From CAZCAC01 sp964496575 (GTDB taxonomy: Bacteria > Planctomycetota > UBA1135 > GCA-002686595): a stretch of 30,314 bases of DNA. Where the stretch lies: assembly GCA_964496575.1 (NCBI GenBank), contig CAZCAC010000105.1:1-30314 (forward strand), in the 5' to 3' direction. Shown in pieces: positions 15,385 through 23,176 of the stretch (positions within the stretch are counted from its first letter, which is position 1; the number at the start of each line of letters is the position of its first letter). Both the position numbers and the translations under genes were made by a program. Below the pieces are notes generated by a model. It saw nothing but the letters and a program-made list of their open reading frames with translations. It was not told the origin of the DNA and searched no databases.

Positions 15385-18222
15385 TCACCTCGCGCCGACG
15401 ACGTACTCGTCCCACCCGCCCAGGTACGGCGCGTTGCAGTCGATCCAGGCGACGATCGCCCGGCGCTCGTCGGGCTCGAGCTGCACACCGTGGTGACCGG
15501 CGTCGAGTAGCTCGACGAGCGGACTGCGGTGGGAACCGACCGCGTACGGCGCGAGCGGGAGGTTGCCGCCCCCGTACCCGCTCAACCGGGTGAAGTCGAC
15601 GTACGGCAGCAGGTTCACGAACGACCGGCTGACGAGGTGCGGCGTGTTCGGCCAGGGTGGCCCCGGCGACTGGTTGTCGGCGCCCTCGGCAAGCACGAGG
15701 TGGCGGGACGTCAGGTCGAAGCTCCGGCCCTCCCCCTCCGTCCCGTCGTGACACGAGATGCACCGCCGGTCGAGCACCGGCTGGACGACCTCGGGGAAGC
15801 TCATCGGGATCGCGCCCCACGGCGGCGGAGTGATCCTCGACGGCGCCCTGGAGATCGCGCTGGGCCTCCGGTTTCCGGGAGCGGCGTGGTAGTCCTCGTG
15901 ACAGCCGATGCAGCTGACGATCTCGCCCGACCGCACGCTCGTGAAGCTGCGCATGCGCCGGACGTCCTGGAAGTCCTCGTCGAGCGCCTCGAAGAAGAGC
16001 GCCGTGTCCGCGGGGACCTCGAAGATCGCCGAGCCGTCCTCTTCCACCGGGACCGTGCCCAGGATGCGGCGTGGCTCCCATCCGGAGCCGATGCCGACGT
16101 CGAGGCGCTGCGGGATCGAGTGCTCGCGCTTCACGATCGTCTCGAGGACGCGCAGGTACTCGATCCGGCCGCGCTCGACCCCCTCCAGGCCCTCGTAGAC
16201 GTTCAACATCACCATCGTGCCGGTGTCACCGCCTTCGCTCGTGCGGGGAGCTTCGGCCAGGACTCGCGGTCGGGCGCGCGCCCGGAGCGGGATCGGGCCG
16301 TACGAGGAGCGCTCGCGATCGCGGTAGATCAGCTCCTGGTTGCCGTGAACGTCCACCAGGTAGATGCCGTAGCCGGCGGGGGATCCGTCGTACGGCTCGA
16401 AGGAGTAGCAGGCCAGGAAGTGCTTCTCCGAGAGCGGGTACGGCGAGTTGTACCAGCCGCCGGAGGATGGACCCCGGCCGCCCATCTCGGACGTCTCGGG
16501 GTAGAGGACCGCGGGAGTGACGCGAACGAGGCTGCCCGGCGTCGCCCGTCCGCTGCCGAGATCGACGATCACGATCGGGCCGGCACCGCTGTTGTGGTGC
16601 GCGGCGCCGGTCGCGATGACCCGAGAGGTGCCCGGGATCTGCCGCGCCTCGATGAACGTCAGCGGGCCCGGGCTGAACGAGAAGTGGTCGCCGTACGCGA
16701 GGGCGGCGCGGCTGCCGTCGGGGTGCACGGTCCAGAGGTACTGGATCGTGTTGAACGGCTTCATCACGTACTCCCAGCGCATGTACAGGATCCGTCCGTC
16801 CTCCAGGATGCTGGGGAACCACTCGCCCTCCTTGGCGAGCGTGATCGGCTGCACGTCGGAGCCGTCCGCGGCCATCGAGAATATCGAGAACACGATCGCC
16901 CAGTCGCCGCACTGCACGAGCTTCTCGCAGCGCGAAGACGTGAAGCAGATCCTCCCGCTCGGCAGGTAGCACGGCTCGGTGTTCTCCGAGGGCCCGCTCG
17001 TCAGCCGCCGCAGGCCGGATCCGTCGACTCCGATCTCGTACACCTGGTAGTCCAGGCAGGCCCCGCCGACGAGGCCGGGCTTGCCGTACGGGTACGCCGT
17101 GGGCTCGGGTCGCGGCGCGGCGTACGGAAAGGCGACGCGGCGCGCGTCGTACGAGAGGTCCGGCCGACCGACGGCCCCGGCGGGGAGCCGGTCGCCCAGC
17201 ACGCTCCGGACCTCGCCGTCCGGCCGCAAGCCGCGCAGGATGCAGAGGTCGCCGCCGACCTGCTGGGCGGAACCGACGTGGAACGAGCACTGGTGACCGA
17301 TGGGCGGTGTGTAGCGCTTGACGAACAGGAGCTCCTCGAAGCCGAGGAGCGGGTTCGCGAAGGCCGCCTCGCGGACCGCGTACCGGGCGTCGCGGTAGAG
17401 GCGCTCCCACTCCCCCGAGACGAGGGCGCCGGCGTCCTCCCGCTCGTGGAGCGCGTCGAACCGGCGTCGGTGCTCCGCGAGCTCGGCCGAGGCCGTCTCG
17501 GCCACCTCGCGCGCACCGAGCTCGGCGAGATCGTCCACCAGGGCCCGACCGCGGGCGAGCACGTCGGCGACGGCCGCGCGCGAGCCGGTTCGTCGCCTCC
17601 GGCTCCTCTCCTGACGGCGCCAGTCCTCCTCGATCTGCCACCGGGGGTCGTCGTGGTCGGGGACGACTTCCGGAGCGAGCGCGTCCGGCACCCCGGCCGG
17701 GACGAAGTCGATCCGCGAGACCACGGCGTTCGCGCCGGCGAGCCGCGCGAGCTCGACCTCGATCTCCCCGTCCGTCGTGTGCTCCTTCCGGATCTCGTAG
17801 ACCCGCCACGAGCCGGCGGGCTCGTCGAAGTCCTCGACGACGTCGCGGTACTCCCCGGCGATCGTGACCGACTGCCGTCGCTGGTCGCTGGAGAGGTCGA
17901 CGAAGTGGAGGAACAGCTCCCCCTCGACGCCCCGCGGGCAGCGGATAGTGAAACCGCCGCGGTCGAAGAACCAGCAGTGCCCTCCGGTCGCGCCGCGGTA
18001 GCTGCGGCCGCGGACCGTGTACCAGTAGCCCGCGGCGATGACCGCGTCGTCGTGGTCGGGATGCCACGGAGGATTCGCGGGACTGTAGTAGCCGCAATCG
18101 ACGTGCAGCACGCGGCTGGTGCCGCCGGGCGCGCGAGCCTCCTGCGCGAACGCGGGAGCGGTGAGCGCCAGGGCGAGGAGCAGGAGCCATCCCGGCCCCG
18201 CGTCGGGTCTGCGACTCGGCAT
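15385..18222 (-). CDS. Secreted hydrazine-synthase-alpha-like protein with carbohydrate-binding-like N-terminus and two c-type heme sites
   Basis: 945 aa. The start at 18222 gives the signal peptide MPSRRPDAGPGWLLLLALAL...APAFAQ. Residues about 35-170 form a beta-rich, galactose-binding-like domain (LHVDCGYYSPANPPWHPDHD, GGHCWFFDRGGF). A charged helical stretch follows (about 185-290). A propeller-like region resembles the middle domain of hydrazine synthase alpha (YTPPIGHQCSFHVGSAQQ, GGDLCILRGL, EPCYLPSGRICFTSSRC, ILYMRWEYVMKPFNTIQYLW, YPLSEKHFLACYSFEP). Two heme-binding motifs, CIGCH (771-775) and CISCH (821-825), close the protein. Non-anammox planctomycetes carry many such homologues of unknown function; no hydrazine synthase beta/gamma genes or other anammox genes are here, so hydrazine synthesis is not implied. 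It is likely a periplasmic redox protein, possibly glycan-associated. It is convergent with the alpha-galactosidase gene. Confidence 0.85.
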   Translation of the reverse strand: MPSRRPDAGPGWLLLLALALTAPAFAQEARAPGGTSRVLHVDCGYYSPANPPWHPDHDDAVIAAGYWYTVRGRSYRGATGGHCWFFDRGGFTIRCPRGVEGELFLHFVDLSSDQRRQSVTIAGEYRDVVEDFDEPAGSWRVYEIRKEHTTDGEIEVELARLAGANAVVSRIDFVPAGVPDALAPEVVPDHDDPRWQIEEDWRRQERSRRRRTGSRAAVADVLARGRALVDDLAELGAREVAETASAELAEHRRRFDALHEREDAGALVSGEWERLYRDARYAVREAAFANPLLGFEELLFVKRYTPPIGHQCSFHVGSAQQVGGDLCILRGLRPDGEVRSVLGDRLPAGAVGRPDLSYDARRVAFPYAAPRPEPTAYPYGKPGLVGGACLDYQVYEIGVDGSGLRRLTSGPSENTEPCYLPSGRICFTSSRCEKLVQCGDWAIVFSIFSMAADGSDVQPITLAKEGEWFPSILEDGRILYMRWEYVMKPFNTIQYLWTVHPDGSRAALAYGDHFSFSPGPLTFIEARQIPGTSRVIATGAAHHNSGAGPIVIVDLGSGRATPGSLVRVTPAVLYPETSEMGGRGPSSGGWYNSPYPLSEKHFLACYSFEPYDGSPAGYGIYLVDVHGNQELIYRDRERSSYGPIPLRARARPRVLAEAPRTSEGGDTGTMVMLNVYEGLEGVERGRIEYLRVLETIVKREHSIPQRLDVGIGSGWEPRRILGTVPVEEDGSAIFEVPADTALFFEALDEDFQDVRRMRSFTSVRSGEIVSCIGCHEDYHAAPGNRRPSAISRAPSRITPPPWGAIPMSFPEVVQPVLDRRCISCHDGTEGEGRSFDLTSRHLVLAEGADNQSPGPPWPNTPHLVSRSFVNLLPYVDFTRLSGYGGGNLPLAPYAVGSHRSPLVELLDAGHHGVQLEPDERRAIVAWIDCNAPYLGGWDEYVVGAR

Positions 18223-18277
18223 GCCTTCAGTTCGCGCCGGGATCGTCCCGGGCGCAAGCCCCCGCCTCCGGAATCGA

Positions 18278-18340
18278 GGTGCGGTGCCAGGACAGGATCC
18301 GCCACGACGTGGCGGATTCTGTCCTGGCACCGTACTCCCG
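18278..18340. repeat. REP-like hairpin with GGCACCGTA tail
   Basis: Arms 18283-18305 and 18309-18331 (ggtgccaggacaggatccgc.. against its complement) match at 22 of 23 positions around a 3-nt loop, gac. Pairing extends outward to about 18278/18336 with wobble pairs. The right arm runs into ggcaccgtactcccg (18326-18340), a motif found also at 7917 and 21185. It sits between two divergent genes, close to the start of the minus-strand one. A dispersed palindromic element or strong mRNA hairpin is likely. Confidence 0.85.
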
Positions 18341-18556
18341 GTGTGAATCGAGCGTCCCTGGCGAACGAAGACCCCTCACCCGCCGAGATTCATGTCGCCC
18401 TTTCGGACCGATGCCTCTCGTGAGTTTAGGGGCAGTGCTTCGCCCGTTCTCAGGCCGCTCATGCATACCTGGCGGGATTCCCGAGACTGACCTGGTTTCC
18501 CTCAGCTGCCTTGCCACGCGCGCATCAACAGCTCCACGCCATTTCCGTGCGATGGC

Positions 18557-18568
18557 CGTAGAATGCGC
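18557..18568 (+). promoter_or_regulatory. Possible -10 region of the radical SAM gene
   Basis: cgtagaatgcgc contains TAGAAT (18559-18564), 26 bp before the chosen start codon. The identical 12-mer occurs upstream of the tricorn-like gene (27892-27903). No convincing -35 box is visible. The rest of 18341-18590 shows nothing I can name. Confidence 0.3.
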
Positions 18569-18590
18569 TACCGTACCGTCTCGACCCACC

Positions 18591-20303
18591 ATGGCTTCCG
18601 AACCTTCACCTCGGGCGCGCAACAAGGCGGCGATCACCGACGAGATCGTCGCCGGCCGAACGCGCGTCGCGACCCAGCCGTTCGAGATCCAGTTCAGCCC
18701 CGAGCACCGCTGCAATCTGGAGTGTGTGCAGTGCATCGCCACCATCCAGCGCAATCACGGCGAGATCCCCCTGATGGACCGCAGGCTGCCGCAGCGGGCC
18801 CTGGAGCGGTTCCGCAAGATCGCGCCGAATCTGTCGCTGTGGGAGTGGTTGTCGCTGACCGGAGGCGGTGAGCCACTACTGAGCCCCGACTTTCCGGCGA
18901 TCGCGGGGATGACGCGAGGGCACGACTGCCACGTGTTGTTCAACACCAACGGCACGATCATGAATCGCCGGCTCGCAGAGATGCTGGTGACGAGCGAGAT
19001 CGACGAAGTCCACTTCTCCATCGACGGTGGCTGCAAGGAGACCTTCGAGCGGGTACGGGTGAAAGCTCGCTGGGAGAAGGTCCTGCGAAACATCCGTACT
19101 CTCGCGACGGTCAAGCGGGAGCTAGGTGCACGCCAACCGAAGCTGGTGTTTTCGGGCAACTTCATGCGTCAGAACATCGAAGACCTGCCGCGGATCGTCG
19201 ATCTGGCGGCCGCAATGGACGTGCCCCAGGTAAACGCGCACAACACCGCGGTCCCCGATCCCTCCATGGCCGACGAGGCCCTGGCCAATCACCGCCCGTT
19301 GGCCCGCCGGATGGTCATCGAGGCGATGGCGCGCGCCAGGGCCGCGGGGGTGACGCTCTGGAACTACGTGATCGACCTGTCGGAGGAGGACGAGGAGCAG
19401 GTGGCGGTCCGGGAGCGTGTGCTCGCCCGAGAGGCTCCACCGATCGACAGGTTCATCCTGGCCGATGTCGCCAGCGGAGCGGCACGACTCGCGGAGAGCG
19501 ATGTCGAGGCTGCTCCTGGCGGGTCGGCCGAACCCGAACTCACGGAAGGCACCACGGTGGAGGAGGACGTGGTGGCGGTAGTCCAGCCCGGTGCTCGGAT
19601 CGACCCGCAGCTCGCGCAACAGGTCGAACCGCCGGATGATCTGGAGGTTCCGGGCTACCCCGACGACGAGGCACAGTCGATCATCCCGACCCTGCCCCTG
19701 CCTGCCGATCTGCCGGCGATCGTCAGGGCATGTCAGCGGCCCTGGACCGGGCTCTTCGTCGAGAACGATGGCTCGGTTCGGGTCTGCTGTTTCGACAGCC
19801 CGTTGATCGGCAACCTCGACGAGCAGTCACTGCCGGAGATCTGGAATGGTCTGCTGGCTCGCGACCTGCGCAGGTCCTTCCTCGAGAGTGATCCGCCGGA
19901 AAGCTGTCGGAGTTGCTTCATCTTCGCGAAGTACCGGGATCGCGAGGACGTCCTGGTGCAGAAGACGGTGAGGTCCGGGATCTCCAATATCGATGCCCCA
20001 TCCGTGCACTCGCCGGTGAATGGGATGTGCACCGTGGTTGGATGGGCGCTCGATCGAAGCGGGGTCGAGACCGTCGAGATCCTGCTGGATGGGAAGAAGC
20101 TGGCTGACGCTGAGTACGGTCACTCGCGACCCGACGTCGCCGAGGTTCATCCGGGGTTTCCCGACGGTGCGCTGAGTGGATTCCAGTGCACATTCGACAC
20201 CGACTCGATGGCGCCCGGTGATCATCGTTTGCGGCTCCGGATCCGCAACCGGAACGGCGAAACGGAGCTCGGAGCCTATCGGCCGATCGTCATCGCTCCA
20301 TAG
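18591..20303 (+). CDS. Radical SAM protein with SPASM-type C-terminal cluster region and Ig-like domain
   Basis: 570 aa from ATG 18591 (MASEPSPRARNK); an in-frame ATG at 18552 is possible, and neither has a strong Shine-Dalgarno. The radical SAM signature C41-NLE-C45-VQ-C48 is followed by WLSLTGGGEPLL (SAM-binding GGE) and HVLFNTNGTIM. After the barrel comes a low-complexity acidic insert (about 300-355). A SPASM/twitch-like Cys set follows: C381, C399-C400 (GSVRVCCFDSPLIGN), C439 and C442, suggesting one or more auxiliary iron-sulfur clusters. Residues about 465-570 form an Ig-like domain (VVGWALDRSGVETVEILLDG, HSRPDVAEVHPGFPDG, GDHRLRLRIRNRNGE) of a type usually found on surface proteins. 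SPASM enzymes mature peptides or modify carbohydrates; no precursor peptide gene is visible nearby, so the substrate is unknown. It is predicted cytoplasmic (no signal peptide), which makes the Ig-like tail surprising. Confidence 0.9.
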   Translation: MASEPSPRARNKAAITDEIVAGRTRVATQPFEIQFSPEHRCNLECVQCIATIQRNHGEIPLMDRRLPQRALERFRKIAPNLSLWEWLSLTGGGEPLLSPDFPAIAGMTRGHDCHVLFNTNGTIMNRRLAEMLVTSEIDEVHFSIDGGCKETFERVRVKARWEKVLRNIRTLATVKRELGARQPKLVFSGNFMRQNIEDLPRIVDLAAAMDVPQVNAHNTAVPDPSMADEALANHRPLARRMVIEAMARARAAGVTLWNYVIDLSEEDEEQVAVRERVLAREAPPIDRFILADVASGAARLAESDVEAAPGGSAEPELTEGTTVEEDVVAVVQPGARIDPQLAQQVEPPDDLEVPGYPDDEAQSIIPTLPLPADLPAIVRACQRPWTGLFVENDGSVRVCCFDSPLIGNLDEQSLPEIWNGLLARDLRRSFLESDPPESCRSCFIFAKYRDREDVLVQKTVRSGISNIDAPSVHSPVNGMCTVVGWALDRSGVETVEILLDGKKLADAEYGHSRPDVAEVHPGFPDGALSGFQCTFDTDSMAPGDHRLRLRIRNRNGETELGAYRPIVIAP

Positions 20304-20397
20304 GTAGCTGGGAGGTTCCGTATCCGGGTGCGACCAGACGCTGCCTCACCTATTCGGGCTATCTTTCGCACTCTCGGCGGGGAGCAACTCGGTCAAG

Positions 20398-20478
20398 CTG
20401 GGCGTCCACACCGGGAGCTTCTGGGTCGACGTGCCCGTTCATGACTCGGTCGTGGTGCTGATCTCACCCTTGCGCTGA
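20398..20478 (+). pseudogene. Orphan 3' fragment of an alpha-galactosidase gene
   Basis: Compared with 15282-15362 (the end of the GH27 gene), 71 of 81 positions match by my count, with no gap. It encodes LGVHTGSFWVDVPVHDSVVV followed by LISPLR and a stop at the same place. The reading frame is kept, but nothing upstream (20304-20397) resembles the rest of the gene and there is no start codon. It is a truncated duplicate or the remains of a paralogue. It overlaps the 3' end of the PNPOx-like gene on the opposite strand. The 94 bp before it hold nothing I recognise. Confidence 0.85.
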
Positions 20479-20945
20479 CCGGCATTCACGGCGGACCGCT
20501 TGCCGGTGACCTCCTCGATGTCGACGCGCCACACTCGCGTGGCGCCGAACGCGGGCCCGGGGTACTCCCAGTCGCGACCGGAGTAGTGGCGCATGATCTG
20601 GTTCAGGCCGTGAGCCTTGACTTCCGGTTCTACGAGCTCCTTCACGGTCCCGTACCCGATGACGCTCTCGAAGGTGAAGGTCCAGGCGCAGGCGTCCTCG
20701 GCGTCGGTCACGAGCTCGACGTCGCGCTCGAACTGGACGCACACCCGCGAGCTCGCCGTCATCATGTCGATCTTCTTGCCGGCCTTCGCCGTGTGGAAGA
20801 AGATCGCGCTGCCGTCGTAGCCGTAGGACACCGGAACGACGTACGGCTCCGAATCGACCGCCAGCCCGAGGTGGCACACCTGGCAGGTCTCCACGATCTC
20901 ATCGATGGCGGCGCGGTCGGTGATCTCCCTGTCCGTTCGTCGCAT
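20439..20945 (-). CDS. Pyridoxamine 5'-phosphate oxidase-like FMN-binding protein
   Basis: 168 aa, cytoplasmic. A very strong Shine-Dalgarno (aggaggaggag) precedes ATG 20945. MRRTDREITDRAAIDEIVETCQVCHLGLA and YVVPVSYGYDGSAIFFHTA are the hallmark N-terminus of the PNPOx-like split-barrel family, which includes NimA-type nitroimidazole reductases and many uncharacterised flavoproteins. KAGKKIDMM and SVIGYGTVKEL are also family-like. It probably binds FMN or F420 and acts as a small reductase or flavin-binding protein; the substrate is unknown. The last 12-13 codons (NAGQRKGEISTTTES) run antisense through the orphan alpha-galactosidase fragment, so its native C-terminus seems to have been replaced when that fragment arrived or was left behind. 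The barrel itself looks complete. Confidence 0.88.
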   Translation of the reverse strand: MRRTDREITDRAAIDEIVETCQVCHLGLAVDSEPYVVPVSYGYDGSAIFFHTAKAGKKIDMMTASSRVCVQFERDVELVTDAEDACAWTFTFESVIGYGTVKELVEPEVKAHGLNQIMRHYSGRDWEYPGPAFGATRVWRVDIEEVTGKRSAVNAGQRKGEISTTTES

Positions 20946-21060
20946 CAGCTCCTCCTCCTGTCGAATGCCGGTAGCACGTCGAGGGAGAGGGTATCACTCG
21001 AGTACCCGCGTCGGCACGCCATGTCCGGGGCCTGGAGGCCCACCAGGAAGGCAGGAGAGC

Positions 21061-21143
21061 CGTTCTTCCGGATTCCCTGAAGGGACGAGCTCGCCGCCAC
21101 CGCCCTGATGGCGAGCCTCCCCACGTGAGGGTGAACGACGGCC
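21061..21143. repeat. Dispersed intergenic repeat, copy 1
   Basis: This copy aligns with 24779-24860. The first 52 bp align without gaps at 40 positions, and most differences are C/T or A/G. Both copies contain ctgaag, a cgagctcgcc block (part of a palindrome) and gatgg.gagc, and end in gagggtga..nacggcc. It lies between the PNPOx-like gene start and the 3' end of the AlgX-like gene. No open reading frame is shared. Confidence 0.7.
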
Positions 21144-21154
21144 ATTCTGATACC

Positions 21155-21199
21155 GTGATACCGAATCAGGTTCGGTATCACCCGGGCACCGTACCCCCG
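21155..21199. repeat. REP-like hairpin with GGCACCGTA tail
   Basis: gtgataccgaa (21155-21165) and ttcggtatcac (21171-21181) form a perfect 11-bp stem with loop tcagg. Next comes ggcaccgtacccccg (21185-21199), nearly the motif next to the hairpin at 18278. It ends just beyond the stop of the minus-strand AlgX-like gene, so it could also serve at that transcript's end. Confidence 0.75.
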
Positions 21200-21202
21200 T
21201 AC

Positions 21203-23176
21203 TCACTCGTGGAGCGGCCTGACCAGCCTTGCCGACCTCACCACGGGCCCGGGCACCGGACCTTCACCACGGACGTGTACCTGCTCGAGCACCTTGCCGG
21301 CGAGGTACCCGGGATCGATGACGAGCACGGCGCCGGGGCACAAGTCCGCGAACGTGAGGACACGCTCCTGATCGTCTTCACATTCGAGGGTCACACGCAG
21401 GCGTGAGGGAATCGCCTCCGACGAGCACCGGATGACGATGGCACCGAGGCGTGGCAGCACCTGGCTCTCCGGCGACTCGAGGGATTGAACCCAACCCCCG
21501 TCGGGCGCGTCGAGCTCCTCCATCGCTCCTGGTGTGCACGACACGGCGCCGGCCGTCGAGAACTCACCAACGAAGTCCAGCGACTCCAGCTCGAAGCGCG
21601 CATCTGGCCCGCTCTCCGAGAGGACGCTGATTGGACCCGCTGCGACTCGAGAGTCCAGGAGCGGAAAGACGAGCTCGTGGGTACCCGCCTTCCAGGTGAT
21701 CGGGGCCGTGAATCCTCCACTCGAGATGATCAGTGCGCCGGGGCGCTCCGGATGCCGTGACCGCAGTCGCAATGAGACCACGCCAGTGCCCGTGTGCCCG
21801 ATCCGCCCGCTCGGTACCGACGCCAGCAGCCTCCTGCCGCTGGCTAGCCCCTTTGCGTTGACTTTCTCCGGGTCGCGCAGGAAGTGGGTGCCACGCGCCA
21901 GGACCAGGGTCTCCTCGGGTGGGTTCTCGAGAAAGACCTCCGCCAGCACCTCACTCAGAACGCGTGTCCGCGCCGGGTCGAAGACGTGGTGTACAGGCAG
22001 TTCCTGAATCAGGACCTCGGGGAGAGACTCCCTCGAGCACTTCCGCAGGAGGTTGCGGATCGACTCCTGGAAGACCCCGCCGGGGAGCGCCTGGTTGGAC
22101 ACGCGGGCATCCAGGTAGTGCGCGAGAAACCTCGGCAGATCGCGCCGAGCGCTGAAGCTCGTGCCGCACAAGGCGAAGTTCGCCTCGGCGTTCGAGTCGC
22201 GCGAGAGGATCTGCCGCGCTCCACCATCGCCCCTCCCGACGACGAAGAAGGTCGACGGTGCCTCACCCCGGACCCGATCCAGCTCCTCTCCCTCGAGGGT
22301 GACCCCTATCGTCCCCAGCAGGCTCAGCTCCCGGGGGTTGTGGCGTCGGCCGGTCGAGACGAGACGCGTTTGCCGCTCGTCTTCCGGCACGAGGAGCCCG
22401 CTCTGTCGCGCGATCTCCTCGGCCGCGATCTTCTCCGCCAGCGGACTCCAGTGCGAGCCGTAGGGGACATAGAGTGGCTCTCCCTCGTGCCGCCGGTAGG
22501 CCTCGCAGATGTCGATCGGTGACAGCCCTCGCTCACGGAGCGACTGGAGCAACGCCCAGTCGAAATCGGGGTCCGGAGCGATGTGATCGGGCAGCCGCTC
22601 CGGGTAGAGCGCGGCCTTGCGCGGAACGGGCACGAGGAAGTGCTTTGTTCCCAGCGAGTGCAGGCGTCGATCGATGGCGCAGAGGATGGCCGCCGCCGCC
22701 CCGGTCGTCATCTCGTGATCGTCTTGCGGTGGCTCCGTGCGGTTCTCGACGAAGACCCAGTAGTCCTCACCCAGGACGACCTGCTCGCTCGCCTCGCGCA
22801 GGTACAAGAACAGCGCCTTGGTGTAGTACTTCGAGGTGAAGGCGCGCACTCGGGAGCGCAGCCGGTAGTCGTGCTCGACGAGGCGCGCCCACGACCTGTC
22901 CCAGAGGTTCGCTTCGGCGCGCATCAGGTCGTCCGCAACCTTCTCCGCGCCGATCGGCTTCGGGACCGGATTCGGATGGATCAGGTCGACCAGCGGCGTC
23001 CCGAGGATCAGCAGCAGACCGGAGATCAGCACGAAAGCCGCGACCCAGTGCCCGAGCAGGCCCTGCTTCAGCTCCTCCGGAACGGAGACGAGTCCCTGCC
23101 GTCGGGTGCCCGACGCGGAGGGCCCGCAGTCCCTCTCGGGAGCCAGATCAGAACTGGAAGTAGAGGAAGGGCACAT
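21203..23176 (-). CDS. AlgX/AlgJ-like SGNH-fold protein for polysaccharide O-acetylation
   Basis: 657 aa from ATG 23176, which overlaps the end of the MBOAT gene by 29 bp (translational coupling likely); the frame is open to 23254. A single membrane segment at about 49-66 (VAAFVLISGLLLILGTPL) is followed by an extracytoplasmic domain with AlgX/AlgJ features: DDLMRAEANLWDR, YYTKALFLYLRE, the EPLYVPYGSHWSPLAEKIAAEE block (His 242) and LCGTSFSARRDL (Ser 340, the G-x-S-F block). In AlgX/AlgJ the His block normally reads D-T-H-W; here the Asp position is Gly (G240-S-H-W). Residues about 470-650 are beta-rich and may bind glycan. It is expected to accept acetyl from the MBOAT partner and pass it to an exported polysaccharide; if the missing Asp is real, it may only bind polysaccharide. 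Confidence 0.8.
   Translation of the reverse strand: MCPSSTSSSDLAPERDCGPSASGTRRQGLVSVPEELKQGLLGHWVAAFVLISGLLLILGTPLVDLIHPNPVPKPIGAEKVADDLMRAEANLWDRSWARLVEHDYRLRSRVRAFTSKYYTKALFLYLREASEQVVLGEDYWVFVENRTEPPQDDHEMTTGAAAAILCAIDRRLHSLGTKHFLVPVPRKAALYPERLPDHIAPDPDFDWALLQSLRERGLSPIDICEAYRRHEGEPLYVPYGSHWSPLAEKIAAEEIARQSGLLVPEDERQTRLVSTGRRHNPRELSLLGTIGVTLEGEELDRVRGEAPSTFFVVGRGDGGARQILSRDSNAEANFALCGTSFSARRDLPRFLAHYLDARVSNQALPGGVFQESIRNLLRKCSRESLPEVLIQELPVHHVFDPARTRVLSEVLAEVFLENPPEETLVLARGTHFLRDPEKVNAKGLASGRRLLASVPSGRIGHTGTGVVSLRLRSRHPERPGALIISSGGFTAPITWKAGTHELVFPLLDSRVAAGPISVLSESGPDARFELESLDFVGEFSTAGAVSCTPGAMEELDAPDGGWVQSLESPESQVLPRLGAIVIRCSSEAIPSRLRVTLECEDDQERVLTFADLCPGAVLVIDPGYLAGKVLEQVHVRGEGPVPGPVVRSARLVRPLHE

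Noticed and set aside
12599..15496. 965-codon plus-strand open frame opposite the sigma fusion gene
   Set aside because: It runs antisense through the sigma fusion and out of frame through the GH27 gene, both of which have strong motifs.
15385..18222. Anammox hydrazine synthesis locus
   Set aside because: Only an alpha-like homologue is present, fused to a different N-terminal domain. No beta/gamma subunits, hydrazine dehydrogenase or other anammox genes lie near it.
15529..18423. 964-codon plus-strand open frame opposite the two-heme gene
   Set aside because: It has no recognisable domain, and the minus strand encodes the signal peptide, HzsA-like motifs and two CxxCH sites.
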